Source: Owenia fusiformis
Lineage: Eukaryota > Annelida > Polychaeta > Sabellida > Oweniidae
DNA length: 64,000 nucleotides
Assembly: GCA_903813345.2 (NCBI GenBank)
Contig: CAIIXF020000007.1
Location: 19,891,564-19,955,563 of the forward strand
Direction: 5' to 3'
Part shown: positions 1 to 10,767 of the stretch, one piece after another
How positions within the stretch are numbered: position 1 is the stretch's first letter
Layout: every line of letters begins with the position of its first letter
Notes under the pieces: generated by a model
Database searches by the model: none
Seen by the model: the letters and a program-made list of their open reading frames with translations, nothing else
Told to the model about the DNA's origin: nothing
Translations under genes and position numbers: made by a program

Positions 1-1076
1 ACACACACACTATGTCATCATCATGGCCATTGCTGGGTTATTTTGGGAGGGGGTTATGCAGGGTTTCTTCATGACAATAGTAATTAAACACATTTTGAAA
101 ATTGGTGTAGGTTGATCAATGTACTTGGAGTACACAAATCTAATTGTAAAACTAATCAAACTATAACAAGCATAATTTTGGAAAGATCTCTAATTTTTAA
201 TTTACCTTGATATGCAACTTTTAATACACATTTTAATGGAAGAGATTGAGAGACTTGATGCAAGACAATTTTGATTTCTTCTATATGAAGTGTAAAAGTC
301 ATCAATATGAATGAAATGTCCCATAGCCTTGTGATCTTGGATTTTGATAATGGTTCCTAAATGGTGAGGAAGGGGCAATTAGACATTGTTTTTTTTACAC
401 GTCAGATCTCATTGACTAATTGCTTTGCGAATGGATGTTGACTCTTTGAATTGCCTATGGAGTTCAAGACTGGATTTGGTCTATCCTACATCATTTTTCT
501 TTTATGAGTACTAGTTTCTACAACCATTTTGAGATACTATTATGAGATTGCTTTAATGTTCCTGGGTGTCCTGAATTGTGATATTGGCTCTTGATTTGAG
601 GGGGGAAGGAGAGTGTCAAAAAGTATTTCTTGTCACATTATATGATGGTTTTGGAATATATAGGGTCTACTTTTGATATGACAGATTTTCACTTTGGGTT
701 TGCTTTTCTGGCTAGGTTTCTTTACAGTTTTTGGTTCTCTCTCTTTGGCACTTATGCCTCTATACTTGTATGTACTCTTTGATGTTTCATTTTCTTGCTC
801 TGTTTTGTAACACTTTTTTATAATTATTTTCCTTTTGGCACTTTTTCAAAGTACCCATTTTATCAAAATAGCATAGCATTTCCTTTAGAAATATTGTTGG
901 TATAATTTACTGGTACTAAATTCACATGACAAATACTCAAAGAACATTTATAATGAAAATCATTTAATACAACACATTTTTGATCGCCCATTTGCTAATT
1001 TGTAACTTTTTAAATATCTAATAATATGGTTAAAATTGAATTGATTGACTTCTTTATGATTCTTTGTTTTGTGTAG
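1..1076. other. Noncoding, presumed intron of the membrane-protein gene
   Basis: The window opens inside a short AC dinucleotide run. The rest is AT-rich sequence with no convincing coding exon. It ends at a clean pyrimidine-rich acceptor (TTTTGTGTAG) immediately before the exon at 1077, so it is best read as an intron of the gene that continues downstream. No other feature was seen. Confidence 0.5.
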
Positions 1077-3212
1077 GTTGCTGCAACTGAGTCACCTGTT
1101 ACATTGATTATCATCATTGTTGTTGTGAGTGTGGTCATCATAGTGATCATCGTTGTCATAATTGTCTTTCTGAAGAAATTGAAGAGCAGAAAAACAAGTG
1201 AGTATAGATGTCTCTGAGATTATTACAAGTTTAAATTGTCAGATTCACGCAAATGATTTTCAGAATTTCTGTGTACTACATATATATGATATTTGATGAT
1301 ACAGTGGTTTGAGATGATATTCATAAAATATGCTTTTATTGCATATAGGGTGTTACAAAAAATGCAACCCTCTCGTTTTCAAATAACTCTTACTTATGGT
1401 GGCAATTATGTTGTGCAAATCTAGGCATGCCTCTGAATTGGAAGCTAATTGCTCTTAATTGCAATATATCTGTTTTGGTCAATATTTTCCACATACACAC
1501 GTCAATTCATCATTATTTACTAAGTTTTACTAATATTAAAATTGGAAGAAAGGATACACTATTTACCATATATAGGACAGCAATCAGAACATGCCTCAAA
1601 AATGACAATGGCAGATATCGCAAATTTAGGAAATTTTGCGATAACATGCAACTTGTATATAACATGTATACATGTATTTTCAATGAATTCCCAAATTTCA
1701 TAATGCATTTTACATCCATGTATTGATGTTACTAGACTGTAAATGTAGATGTACATTTGGAAATGTATACGATTTATTGCATTTTATGTACGAGCACATG
1801 TTTATTAGATAACTTCACTATTTTTTATAGATTTGTGGGAGGTAGTATATTTGAGATCATGAATATTACATTTGGAGGTCAATTCCCCTATGCTTCCGAT
1901 CCTGCCTTCATAGATTTTAATAATGAATTACTTTATCTGAAATAATAATGATTAGGTAACTTGTATATAAATATGGTGATGTAACAAAATGTTATTATTC
2001 AACAATCTAAATGCGCACTAGGTTCACAGTTTTCTTTTGGATTGATCAGTACTAAAACATTTTATTTTTATTTTAGAAATAGGAAGCATTAGCCCCTTAG
2101 TGAGAACATCCCTTAGACCAGTGTCATCCACTAAGCTACCTCCATATAGTTCAGAGTCAAAGCATGACCCAGAGCCCTCCCCAAGAGCCCCTTCAAGGGG
2201 GTCTACAGATGGCATATGTAAGCCATGGTATATCCCAAGGAGTAGTCATATTCCAGAGGATTTGGAAGTCATCAATGCTGATGTAGTCAAGGAGAAACAA
2301 GTCAAAAGGGCCTTCGCTCCTATAATTGCTGCCCACAGAATGCAAGCATTCACTAGAATTGCTAAAGTGGATACAATCTATGAAAGGAATTATTTGAACA
2401 AATAAAGGACATTTTTATAGCTATGTTTTGTTGGGAATTTAGAGACATTGAAACTAATCCTTGTCTGACAACCGTATATGCATCAACCTGTTTGTTAATC
2501 AAGCTTTTGATATCTTGGCCATAAACACATGAGCATATTCTTTAAGCAAAATAATGTGTGCTCCTGTCTAACTCCTGTGTGTTTTTCTTCCCTTGTTATC
2601 TTTAAATGATTTATCATTTTCTTATCTCTCACTTCTCTTGCAGGCTTGCAGTAACACACTCCAACTTATGCTTTATGTGTGAGTGGTGATTCTTATAATC
2701 TTCTTTTCTTATATCTTCTTACATTTCTAATTTCATATATTGCTATAGGTAATAAGCTCTCCCCTGCCCCTAGTGAGGTTCAAATCAAGGACTGTGAAGG
2801 TAAAGTCTCTGCTCCAAAAGTGTCTGGTGTGCGAAACCGAGCAATGTCCTCTACATCATCAGGCTCCTCAGATTCGACTTTATCATCAAGAATGTCAACC
2901 CCTTCAACAACAACCAATACCTCTACTGAAAACCATAACAGAAAAGCCTCAAAACAGCCATTGAAAGAAGACAATGCTGAACCTGCTGATAAAGCAAGGA
3001 TGAATCAACCTTGGTATAAGACTGAGGAGCCCACGTTGATGGGGAAACATTCAGTCACTGATGATGTTGGGCCCACTCAGTATAAATATATTGAAGATGG
3101 TGGTATTGATGGAGACAAAGAAAAACATGCAATGGTCAAGTCATCTGAGGCGTTTAAACCCAATCAGACACAGATTACTTCTATCTATGATACTGATGAG
3201 ATGAAATTATGA
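1077..3212 (+). CDS. C-terminal exons of a single-pass membrane protein (partial, spliced isoform)
   Basis: Exons 1077-1197, 2077-2217 and 2749-3212 join in frame, each junction in phase 1; the 5' part of the gene lies outside the window. The first exon encodes a strongly hydrophobic Ile/Val-rich transmembrane helix (about 22 residues from TLIIIIVVVS), followed by a positive stop-transfer cluster (KKLKSRK), so the following residues are presumably cytoplasmic. The tail is Ser/Thr/Pro-rich and low in complexity (for example SSTSSGSSDSTLSS), with no recognisable enzyme domain. It ends IYDTDEMKL before TGA. Such a layout fits an adhesion molecule or receptor, but the ectodomain needed to name it is missing. 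Introns of 879 and 531 bases separate the exons and hold nothing obvious. I do not recognise the family. Confidence 0.72.
2077..2405 (+). CDS. Alternative terminal exon of the same membrane protein (unspliced isoform)
   Basis: The exon starting at 2077 stays open past the donor at 2218 (CATAT|GTAAGC) and stops at 2403-2405. It would give a different, shorter cytoplasmic tail of about 62 residues after the shared segment ending STDGI. This tail is more ordered than the spliced one, with charged and aliphatic residues (VINADVVKEKQVKRAF, then HRMQAFTRIAKVD). In both versions the first residue after the junction is Cys, because the codon TGT is made either way. AATAAA at 2401-2406 overlaps the stop codon and could serve as the poly(A) signal of this short form. 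Both isoforms keep the frame, which favours regulated alternative 3' ends, but this exon extension could also be an intron that happens to stay open. Confidence 0.5.
2401..2406 (+). terminator. Candidate poly(A) signal AATAAA of the short isoform
   Basis: Canonical AATAAA in which TAA at 2403-2405 is also the stop codon of the unspliced isoform. If used, the 3' untranslated region would be only a few tens of bases long. Confidence 0.35.
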
Positions 3213-3607
3213 GCAATATTCTGGTTTTAATTTCGACCATGGGCTCTAACACCTGATAGAGCCCATGATTTTGATGCACATAACATTGTAATATTGCATT
3301 TGTTCAGCATCCTGATTTTGATATTGATTACAACATGGCATTGATTAATAATATAAAACATGTAATTGTTCAATATTATATTGATGACTCAATATATTCT
3401 GCTATTATACAGTCTGTAAACACCATGTGGAGTTTGATGAAATGATGATCAGACAATGTTGTTTTGTGAACGTGTAAATATTCCTTTGTCATTACCTTTG
3501 AAAACACATGTCCATTCTGCAAAAATTGTGAAGAATTAAAATGTGGTATACATCACATATACATGTGCTGTACATGTATTATACTGTAATGCCATCAAAA
3601 TGTGTGT
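3213..3607 (+). other. 3' untranslated region with a hairpin
   Basis: This AT-rich stretch follows the stop of the long isoform. A perfect 10 bp stem CATGGGCTCT (3238-3247) / AGAGCCCATG (3258-3267) with a 10-base loop begins 26 bases after the stop codon. Similar ATGGGCTTTCAA hairpin sequence occurs at about 55200-55236, so it may be repeat-derived rather than gene-specific. No canonical AATAAA was seen; ATTAAA near 3535 is a weak alternative. Confidence 0.4.
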
Positions 3608-4440
3608 ATAGTCACGGACCTGAAGTCCGTGGTATAGTGTGGGAAATGGTAAATGATATTTGGTATGTGAATACTATAAGCATGGCACACTGTCCTATGA
3701 CACTTTTGGTAGAAGGCGGCCATTTTGAAATTTTTTTTGAAAAATGGCCGCCATTTTAACGTATTTTAGTATAACTCGAAAAGTAGTGAAGCGATTTTGT
3801 TCATATTTGGTTTGTGAATACTATAAGCATGGCACACTGTCTAATGACACTTTTGGTAGAAAGTGGCCATTTCGAAAAATGGTCGCCATTTTAACGTATT
3901 TTACTATAACTCGAAAAGTAGTGGAGCGATTTTGTTTATATTTGGTATGTGAATACTAAAAGCATGGCACACTGTCTAATGACATTTTTGGTAGAAGGTG
4001 GCCATTTTGAAAAATGGCCCCTTTTTAACGTATTTTACTATAACTTGAAAAGTAGTTCAGCGATTTTGTTCATATTTGGTATGTTTGATACTTTATATGT
4101 GAATACTATAAGCATGGCACACTGTCTAATGACACTTTGGGTAGTAGGTGGCCATTTTTACGTTTTTTACTATAACTTAAAAAGTAGTGAAGCGATTTTG
4201 TTCGTATTTGATATGTGAATACTCATGAGCCTTGCACACTGTCTCATGACACTTCAGATAGTAGGCGGCCATTTTATAAAAATGCCTGTCATTTTTACAT
4301 TTTTTACTATAACTCGAAAAGTAGTGGAGCGATTTTGTTCATATTTGACATGTGAATATTTTAAGCATGGCACATTGTCTAATAAAACTTTGGGGAGTAG
4401 TCAGCCATTTTGAAAAATGGCCACCATTTTTATGTGTGTT
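3608..4440. repeat. Tandem array, about six units of ~130 bp
   Basis: Imperfect units share the core TGTGAATACTATAAGCATGG, then CACACTGTCTAATGACACTT, GGCCATTTTGAAAAATGGCC and CTCGAAAAGTAGTGAAGCGA. Unit starts fall near 3665, 3814, 3946, 4098, 4215 and 4347. Each unit carries a short palindrome GGCCATTTT...AAAATGGCC. Several reading frames remain open across units because the repeat drifts by small indels; they are not genes. A hairpin CACGGAC-CTGAA-GTCCGTG (3613-3631) marks the left edge. Related GGCCGCCATTTTT palindromic sequence recurs at 51411-51450. Confidence 0.85.
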
Positions 4441-5339
4441 ATTTTACATTTTCTGGTGTGTTGTTTTATGATGTTTGCTATATTTTTCGTTTGTAAAAAT
4501 GCCAGCCATTTCTGTTCGATGGGATTCGCTACGCTTTGGCGTTGTCGTTGTTCTGGTTGTAATAATGATTTCATGAAATTTGATATTTTCCCAATCCTGA
4601 CTATTGGCAAGTATGTGCAAGTCTTGTTTAAAATGAATAATTTAGGTAAATGTATGTTAGCAACTTATATCCATTGCATGCTAGTTTGTAAATACACTGT
4701 ATTAGATTTATAAATCATGTACATTACAAAAATTAAATATCATATAATGGAATTGAGAGGTTCAATGATCTATCTAGCCATCCAAAAAATAAGGTTCACC
4801 AATTGATACAAACATGTAAAAATGAATAAGTTAAACTTCCAATTTAAAAGCCCGAGTTTTCTTTACAAATGTATCTTTAAAGTGATTCATAATTGATAAC
4901 TTCTCATAAAAAAACTATTGTAGATAATATTGTAGATAATTATAATCAGATTTGTTCACAATATTATGTTACATTAATCTGGTAACATTTATTTTAACAT
5001 GTGTAATGCATCATTTTGTTCATTGTAACAAAAAACTCAATTTCCAGTTGAGAAATTATTCAGAGTTCACGCATAAGTTTGCATAGATTTTGTTATAACA
5101 ATTTCTGGCATTTTCCTGGGTTGTTTAGTATTAAACTCTAGTCTACATGCACATGTAAAGTCATTTTTAAATTTCAAATGAGAATCCAAATAAAATGAAA
5201 TATATCACATAAAAAGCACATATTTATTTTTTTATTATTTATTAGACAGTCACCTTTATAACAGTGACACTTAAAGGTGCGTCAATATAACATATATGTA
5301 TGTATCCAAATAATATATTTTTTTACTAAAATCTGTAGA
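4441..5339. other. Noncoding AT-rich intergenic sequence
   Basis: No exon, RNA gene or bounded repeat could be supported here. Short open frames are AT-rich and lack splice signals or recognisable composition. Confidence 0.5.
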
Positions 5340-5576
5340 AGAAATATACATTGGCATTGGAAGGGGGAGGGTGTTTGGGCGACCGCCCCCCCCCAACCCT
5401 TTCCCAGATTTCCCATACAGTGTGTAAATACATTGGGAGATAAGTGAGATATGTTCAGAATGCTCCAGAGATGGTCTACATTTGAAAATTTTCTTGGGGC
5501 CATGTCCCCCGATCCACGCACGACCCATCCATATCCCAAAGTCGCCCCCTCTTGGGAAATCCTTCTGACGCCCCTG
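5340..5576. repeat. GC-rich GGGGCGTC-type repeat element
   Basis: A compact GC-rich island in AT-rich DNA. On the minus strand it reads ATCAGGGGCGTCAGAAGG and ends in the G-run region near 5360-5396. Its style matches the elements at 18314-18480 and 19294-19500 (AGGGGCG starts, central runs of G or C), which are common non-autonomous element types in marine invertebrates. The two overlapping minus-strand frames here are repeat-derived and not genes. The exact right boundary is uncertain. Nothing supported was seen from 5577 to 5910. Confidence 0.45.
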
Positions 5577-5910
5577 ATATATGAGACATAAGCTTAGAGT
5601 AATATTATTAAAATAGGTTAAAATATATATCTTATTTTCTGTTTTATGAATTGAATTCCATTGTATAAAAACAATGGAGTGGTGGAGTTATATGTCTCAT
5701 TTAAATCACCAGCCAGGAAATCTAGGCAATCGTAAATGACTAAATAAATTTTCACATCACATTAAAGTCCCCATGAAAAGTTTGAAAATATTTTTTTACC
5801 ATTCATTTACTATTTGCCATGACATTAAAAGTTATTTTGAGACTTTTGAAAATAAAAAATTTGTGAAAAATGTTGTCAGCTTTCATTTCTTAGATATTCA
5901 AATCACCTGC

Positions 5911-6075
5911 CATTTTTCAAATAAAAGTTGAAGTTTTTTAATCCTCAAATATTCCACTGTTCATTGCAAAAAGCATTATCCTTTTTACACCAATGCAAAG
6001 ATTAAGCAAAGGACACACTATTTCAATAATAAAATGTCATATCTAATGTGCCACTTCAATGTGTTAGCATATCAA
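5911..6075 (+). repeat. Direct repeat, copy 1 (~165 bp)
   Basis: Runs from TGCCATTTTTCAAATAAAAG through ATTCCACTGTTCATTGCAAA to AAAATGTCATATCTAATG. The same order of sequence recurs at 6840-7001 with scattered substitutions, flanking the inverted-repeat element between them. Confidence 0.8.
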
Positions 6076-6156
6076 AAAATATTTTGAAAGTTGAAATTTT
6101 TTTCTCAAATATTCAAATTTGTTGCCATTTTTCAAATATTTTTCTCAAATATTCAA

Positions 6157-6832
6157 AGGAGCACATAGGTTACCTCAAACAATTTCAACCCATTCTAACT
6201 TGAATTATATTTATTATTGCTTGTTTATTTTTACATTTAGAAAAGTATATATAATGATAATTTAGTTGATCAGGCCTAAGTGATATCGAAGGGGCAATGA
6301 ACCAATCAACATACTTTTTCAAAAATGTTGACCTAATTTTCACCAAAAATGCAACCTTTTATTATATTGTTGAATGCATAATTAGAATGTGCTTTGAGAC
6401 ATGTTCTATTTCCTAAGAGGAAAAGTGGATTGATCCAGTGACTTTAAAGATACTGAATTTGGATGACCAAAATGAACTGAAACCAATGGATAGCATGAGA
6501 TTTTTCAATTGAGAAATAACATTGGGGAACACCTATCTTAAAGCAATTCAGTTTTTCTTTCAAGAAATATTTGATACATTAAAATAAAGAATAGTAATGT
6601 ATTCAAGATGTAAAAATGATTGCATTTTTGGGGAAAATGAGGTCAACATATTTGAAAAGTGTGTTGATTACTAGTTAAATACCTCTGAGTTTGTTTGACT
6701 TTATTTTTAATGTATGTAATTTTCTTTGAGATAATGAATTGATTTAAAATATAAACCTGTCTTCATTGTAAGAAAAATAATCATAATTCAAGATATAACC
6801 GACTGAAATTGTTTGCCATAACCTGCGTGCTC
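6157..6832. repeat. Inverted-repeat (MITE-like) element, ~676 bp
   Basis: The left end reads GGAGCACATAGGTTACCTCA; the reverse complement of the right end reads GGAGCACGCAGGTTATGGCA. Both continue into CAAACAATTTCA and CTTGAATTATGA/ATAT. A second inverted pair lies inside (about 6300-6358 and 6613-6671, ATGTTGACCTMATTTTCMCC). No transposase-like frame is present, so the element is non-autonomous. It is flanked by the 165 bp direct repeats at 5911 and 6840. Confidence 0.75.
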
Positions 6833-6839
6833 CTTTCCT

Positions 6840-7001
6840 GCCATTTTTCAAATAAAAGTTGAAATTTTTAATCATCAAATATTCCACTGTTCATTGCAAA
6901 AATCATTATCTTTTTTTAACACCGATGCAAAGATTGAACAAAGTACACACTTTTTCAAAAATAAAATGTCATATCTAATGTACCACTTCAATGTTTCAGC
7001 A
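6840..7001 (+). repeat. Direct repeat, copy 2 (~162 bp)
   Basis: Diverged second copy of 5911-6075, sharing CCACTGTTCATTGCAAAAA and AAAATGTCATATCTAATGTR. It abuts the foldback element that starts at 7011. Confidence 0.8.
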
Positions 7002-7010
7002 TCACTCCTA

Positions 7011-8378
7011 TAACCATCGACAACGTACAGCAAAACACGCCGTCGTACACTTTAGATGGACGGTGTCACTATTCTACCTGATATGAAGCAAAAACTATGA
7101 TGTGGTAGTGATTTAGGTTTTAAAAATTAATCTGAGGAATACTTAAAGGATTTCATTTTCAATTTCTTGTGTATTCGATTTGGAAGACATTTACCTTTCT
7201 AGCTCCTTTCTAAGTACGTTAAAAGATTTTCGAGCAGAGCTCGAATTTTTCGTAGCAAATCTACCCACCAACAATGATCGCTTGGAAAATGTTGTTTTTT
7301 CACATTTCCTTTGGTCATTTTTTCCCCTGTGGCCTAAGAGTGTCGATTATTTCCATGAGAATATGTTTCCCTAAGTTACATAATTAAGGTCGGTTGCAGA
7401 TTTAATATATATTCACGTTCTTGCTAAAATAATAAAGATAAAAAATCATAATGTACGTTGTCATCTTGATGTACGTTGTCCCATTGAACTTACATAATTG
7501 AATTCACAGTTAACCCTAATGTAGACAACGTATTTTTCATAACACTAAGGGGCAGGGGATCAGATTCATTTAAAACTGAAACGGAACAATCACAGTATTA
7601 CTAATTCAACTTGATTGAACTATATTGAACCTCCGCACTTTCCAGATATAGCATTAGCGGGATTCTAAAAGGTCATCTTCGACTAGCTCGAACAGATCTC
7701 TCTGTCAACTTCTTAAGATTATTAAAATTCATAAAAGTGCAACAAAACATAACATAACGTACGACGCCGAATGGTCAAAGAAGTAGGAAGATAACACCTC
7801 ATGGTCAAATATTAATCACTATCAACACTTTCATAAAATGAAATGGCATTCAACAAGGGGTAAAAAATCACTTGTACCTGTAAATCTGTGTACCAGGGAT
7901 ACATGAACATATTCGTTGAACATCACGTGTTACTTATAAAACCCGAGATGACAACGTACATTTTTCCTTTTTCAATTATACCAAATTCATGAATATTTAT
8001 TAAACCTTCGACCGTCTTAAATTGTGTAGTTTAGAGAAACATATTAATTCTCATAAAAATATTCGGCACTCTTAGACGACAGGGGAGAAAACGTTGTGTA
8101 AAAAACAATTTTCCAACCGACCAATTACATGGGTAGATTAACAACGAAAAAAAATCGAGCACTGCTCGAAAATCTTTTAACGTAATCAGAAGGTAAATGT
8201 CTTCCAAATTGAATGCACACGAAATCAGACATGAATTCCTTTATGTATTCCTCAAATTAATTTTTGAAAACCTACATCAAACCCACATCATAGTTTTCCT
8301 TTCAAATCAGTTAATAGTGACACCGTACACCTAAAGTGTACGACGGTATATTTTTTCACTGCACGTTTTCGATGGTTA
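7011..8378. mobile_element. Long foldback element with ~470 bp inverted arms
   Basis: The ends are TAACCATCGA and TCGATGGTTA. Behind them the left arm (7011 to about 7490) and the reverse complement of the right arm (about 7910-8378) stay alignable for several hundred bases, including GTCGTACACTTTAG, GGAAGACATTTACC, GTTAAAAGATTTTCGAGCAG and AATGTACGTTGTCATCT. If the terminal TA pairs are a target duplication, the element is 7013-8376, as for Tc1/mariner-type insertions. About 400 bp separates the arms and encodes nothing convincing. The 64-codon frame at 7180 lies wholly in the left arm and is not a gene. Confidence 0.85.
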
Positions 8379-10216
8379 GGTGTGTGTCAATCTTTTCTAG
8401 TATGCTAAACTTCCTGGCAATGCCGTTCATCCTATCAATCATTCTGTCTGTTCAGAGATTAATTTAAATATTAGTGGAACAATGTTGAAAGATGTACATT
8501 CTATATTTGGCATTGCTTTACTCACTTCGAGAGCCATGTTAGATTTTGAAACTTATATCAAAATCCACATAGCTTTCGCAGGAAGTAAGCATTGCTGTAT
8601 TGGTTTTGCACAAGAAATATATTTACATAATGACTGCTGTTATATACTTCAGATATACTTATATAAATGGCAATGAGGATTGGCAGCAAGAATGCAATCT
8701 CAATATTTTCCAACAATGAATCCGATCTTGATGGATGTCGTGATTTTCACTTCAAAGGATTGGTATCGATATGGTGAACTTTTTGAACACTCGTTTCTCT
8801 CAAACCAGTCATCAAAAGGTTTACTAGAAAATTTTACACATCGTCAATTTAATTGTAAACTTTTGAATGATAACAATATAATATTGTTTAAGAAAACACA
8901 TCGGACACTTCTTTTGTTCTTGGTATCATATGTTCGGAATGAAATGAAACATCTTTCCGAACCTCACTGGAACAAAATGACATAAACACAACGTGTTTAG
9001 GCCTCTAAATATTGTAATTGTACAAAGGACATTTTTTGTTGATTTAAAAAAAGTATCTTGTTAATGAAATAAAAGATTTGTCTTAATTTTTGTCTATTTT
9101 GGGAGGTTTTGTTTTAATTTTTGAATACTTTTTTTAAATCAACCAAAATTCCCTCTGTATAACTATAATATTGAGAGGTCTAAGAAAAGATAGATAAGAT
9201 ATTTTATTTCATTCTCAAGAATTGGTAGAGAAATCCATCTGTATATGCAAAGGAATGGACGACATTTAGAGCAAATGTTGTAACGCTCATAAAATTTGAC
9301 CCACTTGAGCTACACATCTGAAATTTCTAGAGGTGCTTTCGCATTATGTCTACTTTAAATGTGCTTAAGGAGAAGTCTATATATAATGGACAAACATGTT
9401 ATGCAACGTAAGGTGGGTAGCCAGGAAAGAAAAAGCGACGAGGCAAAACTATTTCATAACCACCCCCCCCCCCCCCCTCTGTCACATTGTCGCAACGCAA
9501 AACGCATAGGTACACCATACGTACAGCCGGGCATACATCAAGGCAACACAATTTTCAATCATTATAATACTTCAACCCAACGCAATTGAGTAAGGCCATA
9601 AGAAGTATATTCTTTGTTTTGCGTCCTTGCAAAATCCAAATCATGCAAGGGTATAAGGAAAACAAACACAAACTCAAGAAAAAACACAAACTTGTTTGCT
9701 GAGAAATGTATATATTTTATGGGCATAAAAGGGATGACATACCAATTTGCAGTGATTACAAACACATCTATACATACAATTTATTTAAACATAGCTATTA
9801 TTCAAGGGTAAAATATAGGAAAATTTACAATATATGCCAAAGTAATGACAACACAGTCACTTTTGACACACATCAAATTATCCGCCATTTCGTCTGATTC
9901 TGATTGAACGAAATGCAATGGTACTTTCAGACCCTTGTGATTGCTTTTTGGATGTGTTTGATTTACTCAAAATCGTGCAAGCAAGGGGATGCAAAACAAA
10001 GAATCTACTTTTTATGGCCTAATATACTAATTCGGACTGAAATTAAGTCATCTTTTGAACAATTTATTTATAAAACAACTCCTCAGTTTTACAGAAAGGG
10101 GAACAATAAGTAGAACAATATCAAACAGGAACCATTTCACCAACAATTTGTTACGCTGAGCGACAGACGCCGAACACCGTACACCTTTTTTTGTAAGAGA
10201 CAATAACACAATAACA
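8379..10216. other. Noncoding intergenic sequence, short frames only
   Basis: Two adjacent short open frames (8482-8676 and 8680-8985) were inspected. They match no family I know and have no upstream acceptor or promoter, so they are not called. The sequence AAAAAGCGACGAGGCAA near 9431 recurs near 11735, so unresolved repeat copies probably bracket this region. A poly-C run sits near 9463. Confidence 0.45.
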
Positions 10217-10767
10217 CAGTGCGTCCCATAAAAACGAAAACATAATAAAATCACAAAACCAGTGATGATTACATCAATTTGATTTAGTTTACCAGGCCAC
10301 ATGTCTCGATCCTCTTTTCAATGGTATGTCAATTATTCATATAAGACCACGGACCACTGAATAATCATTCATTTTGCACAACGTGCAAAAATTTCCTCTG
10401 GACCAAGTTTTAGACATTGCAACAGTTAACAAAGAGTCACCAATGAGCTGGTTACTACTCTCCGCCAGAACCTCAGATGATTCAAAGAGGTGTGTGACAT
10501 GGACACACAGGGCAGTCCGCTCTGAGTGTAGAGAAATAGTGGTCATGTGAAAGGGCGCGTGTAGAGAAATAGTGGTCATGTGAAAGTGCATGTGTGTATA
10601 GAAATGGGAAACGGAATATAATCTTTCATGATTAATCGTTCATAAGATGACAGGCAACGACTGTTTATGCCACTTTTTCCATATGTTTACTAATGAAATT
10701 GGTGTAATCATCACTGGTTTTGTGATTTTGCAATGTTTTTCTTTGTTGCGTTTTTTGGGACGCACTG
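10217..10767. mobile_element. TIR element, 551 bp, ends CAGTGCGTCCCA
   Basis: The left end is CAGTGCGTCCCATAAAAACG and the right end, reverse-complemented, is CAGTGCGTCCCAAAAAACGC. Inverted similarity continues for about 65 bp through TCACAAAACCAGTGATGATT. TA follows the right end. This fits a non-autonomous Tc1/mariner-like element. Inside, a 38-39 bp tandem duplication (TAGAGAAATAGTGGTCATGT) occurs at about 10521-10600. No transposase is encoded. Confidence 0.8.

Noticed and set aside
3744-4413. Chain of plus-strand frames with repeated MAHCLMTFLVEGGHF-like peptides
   Set aside because: They are translations of the tandem array; frame shifts between units and lack of splice sites argue against a repeat protein.
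8680-8985. 101-codon frame next to the foldback element
   Set aside because: No known family, no promoter or acceptor, and the preceding frame is separated by stops; probably chance or a decayed repeat.
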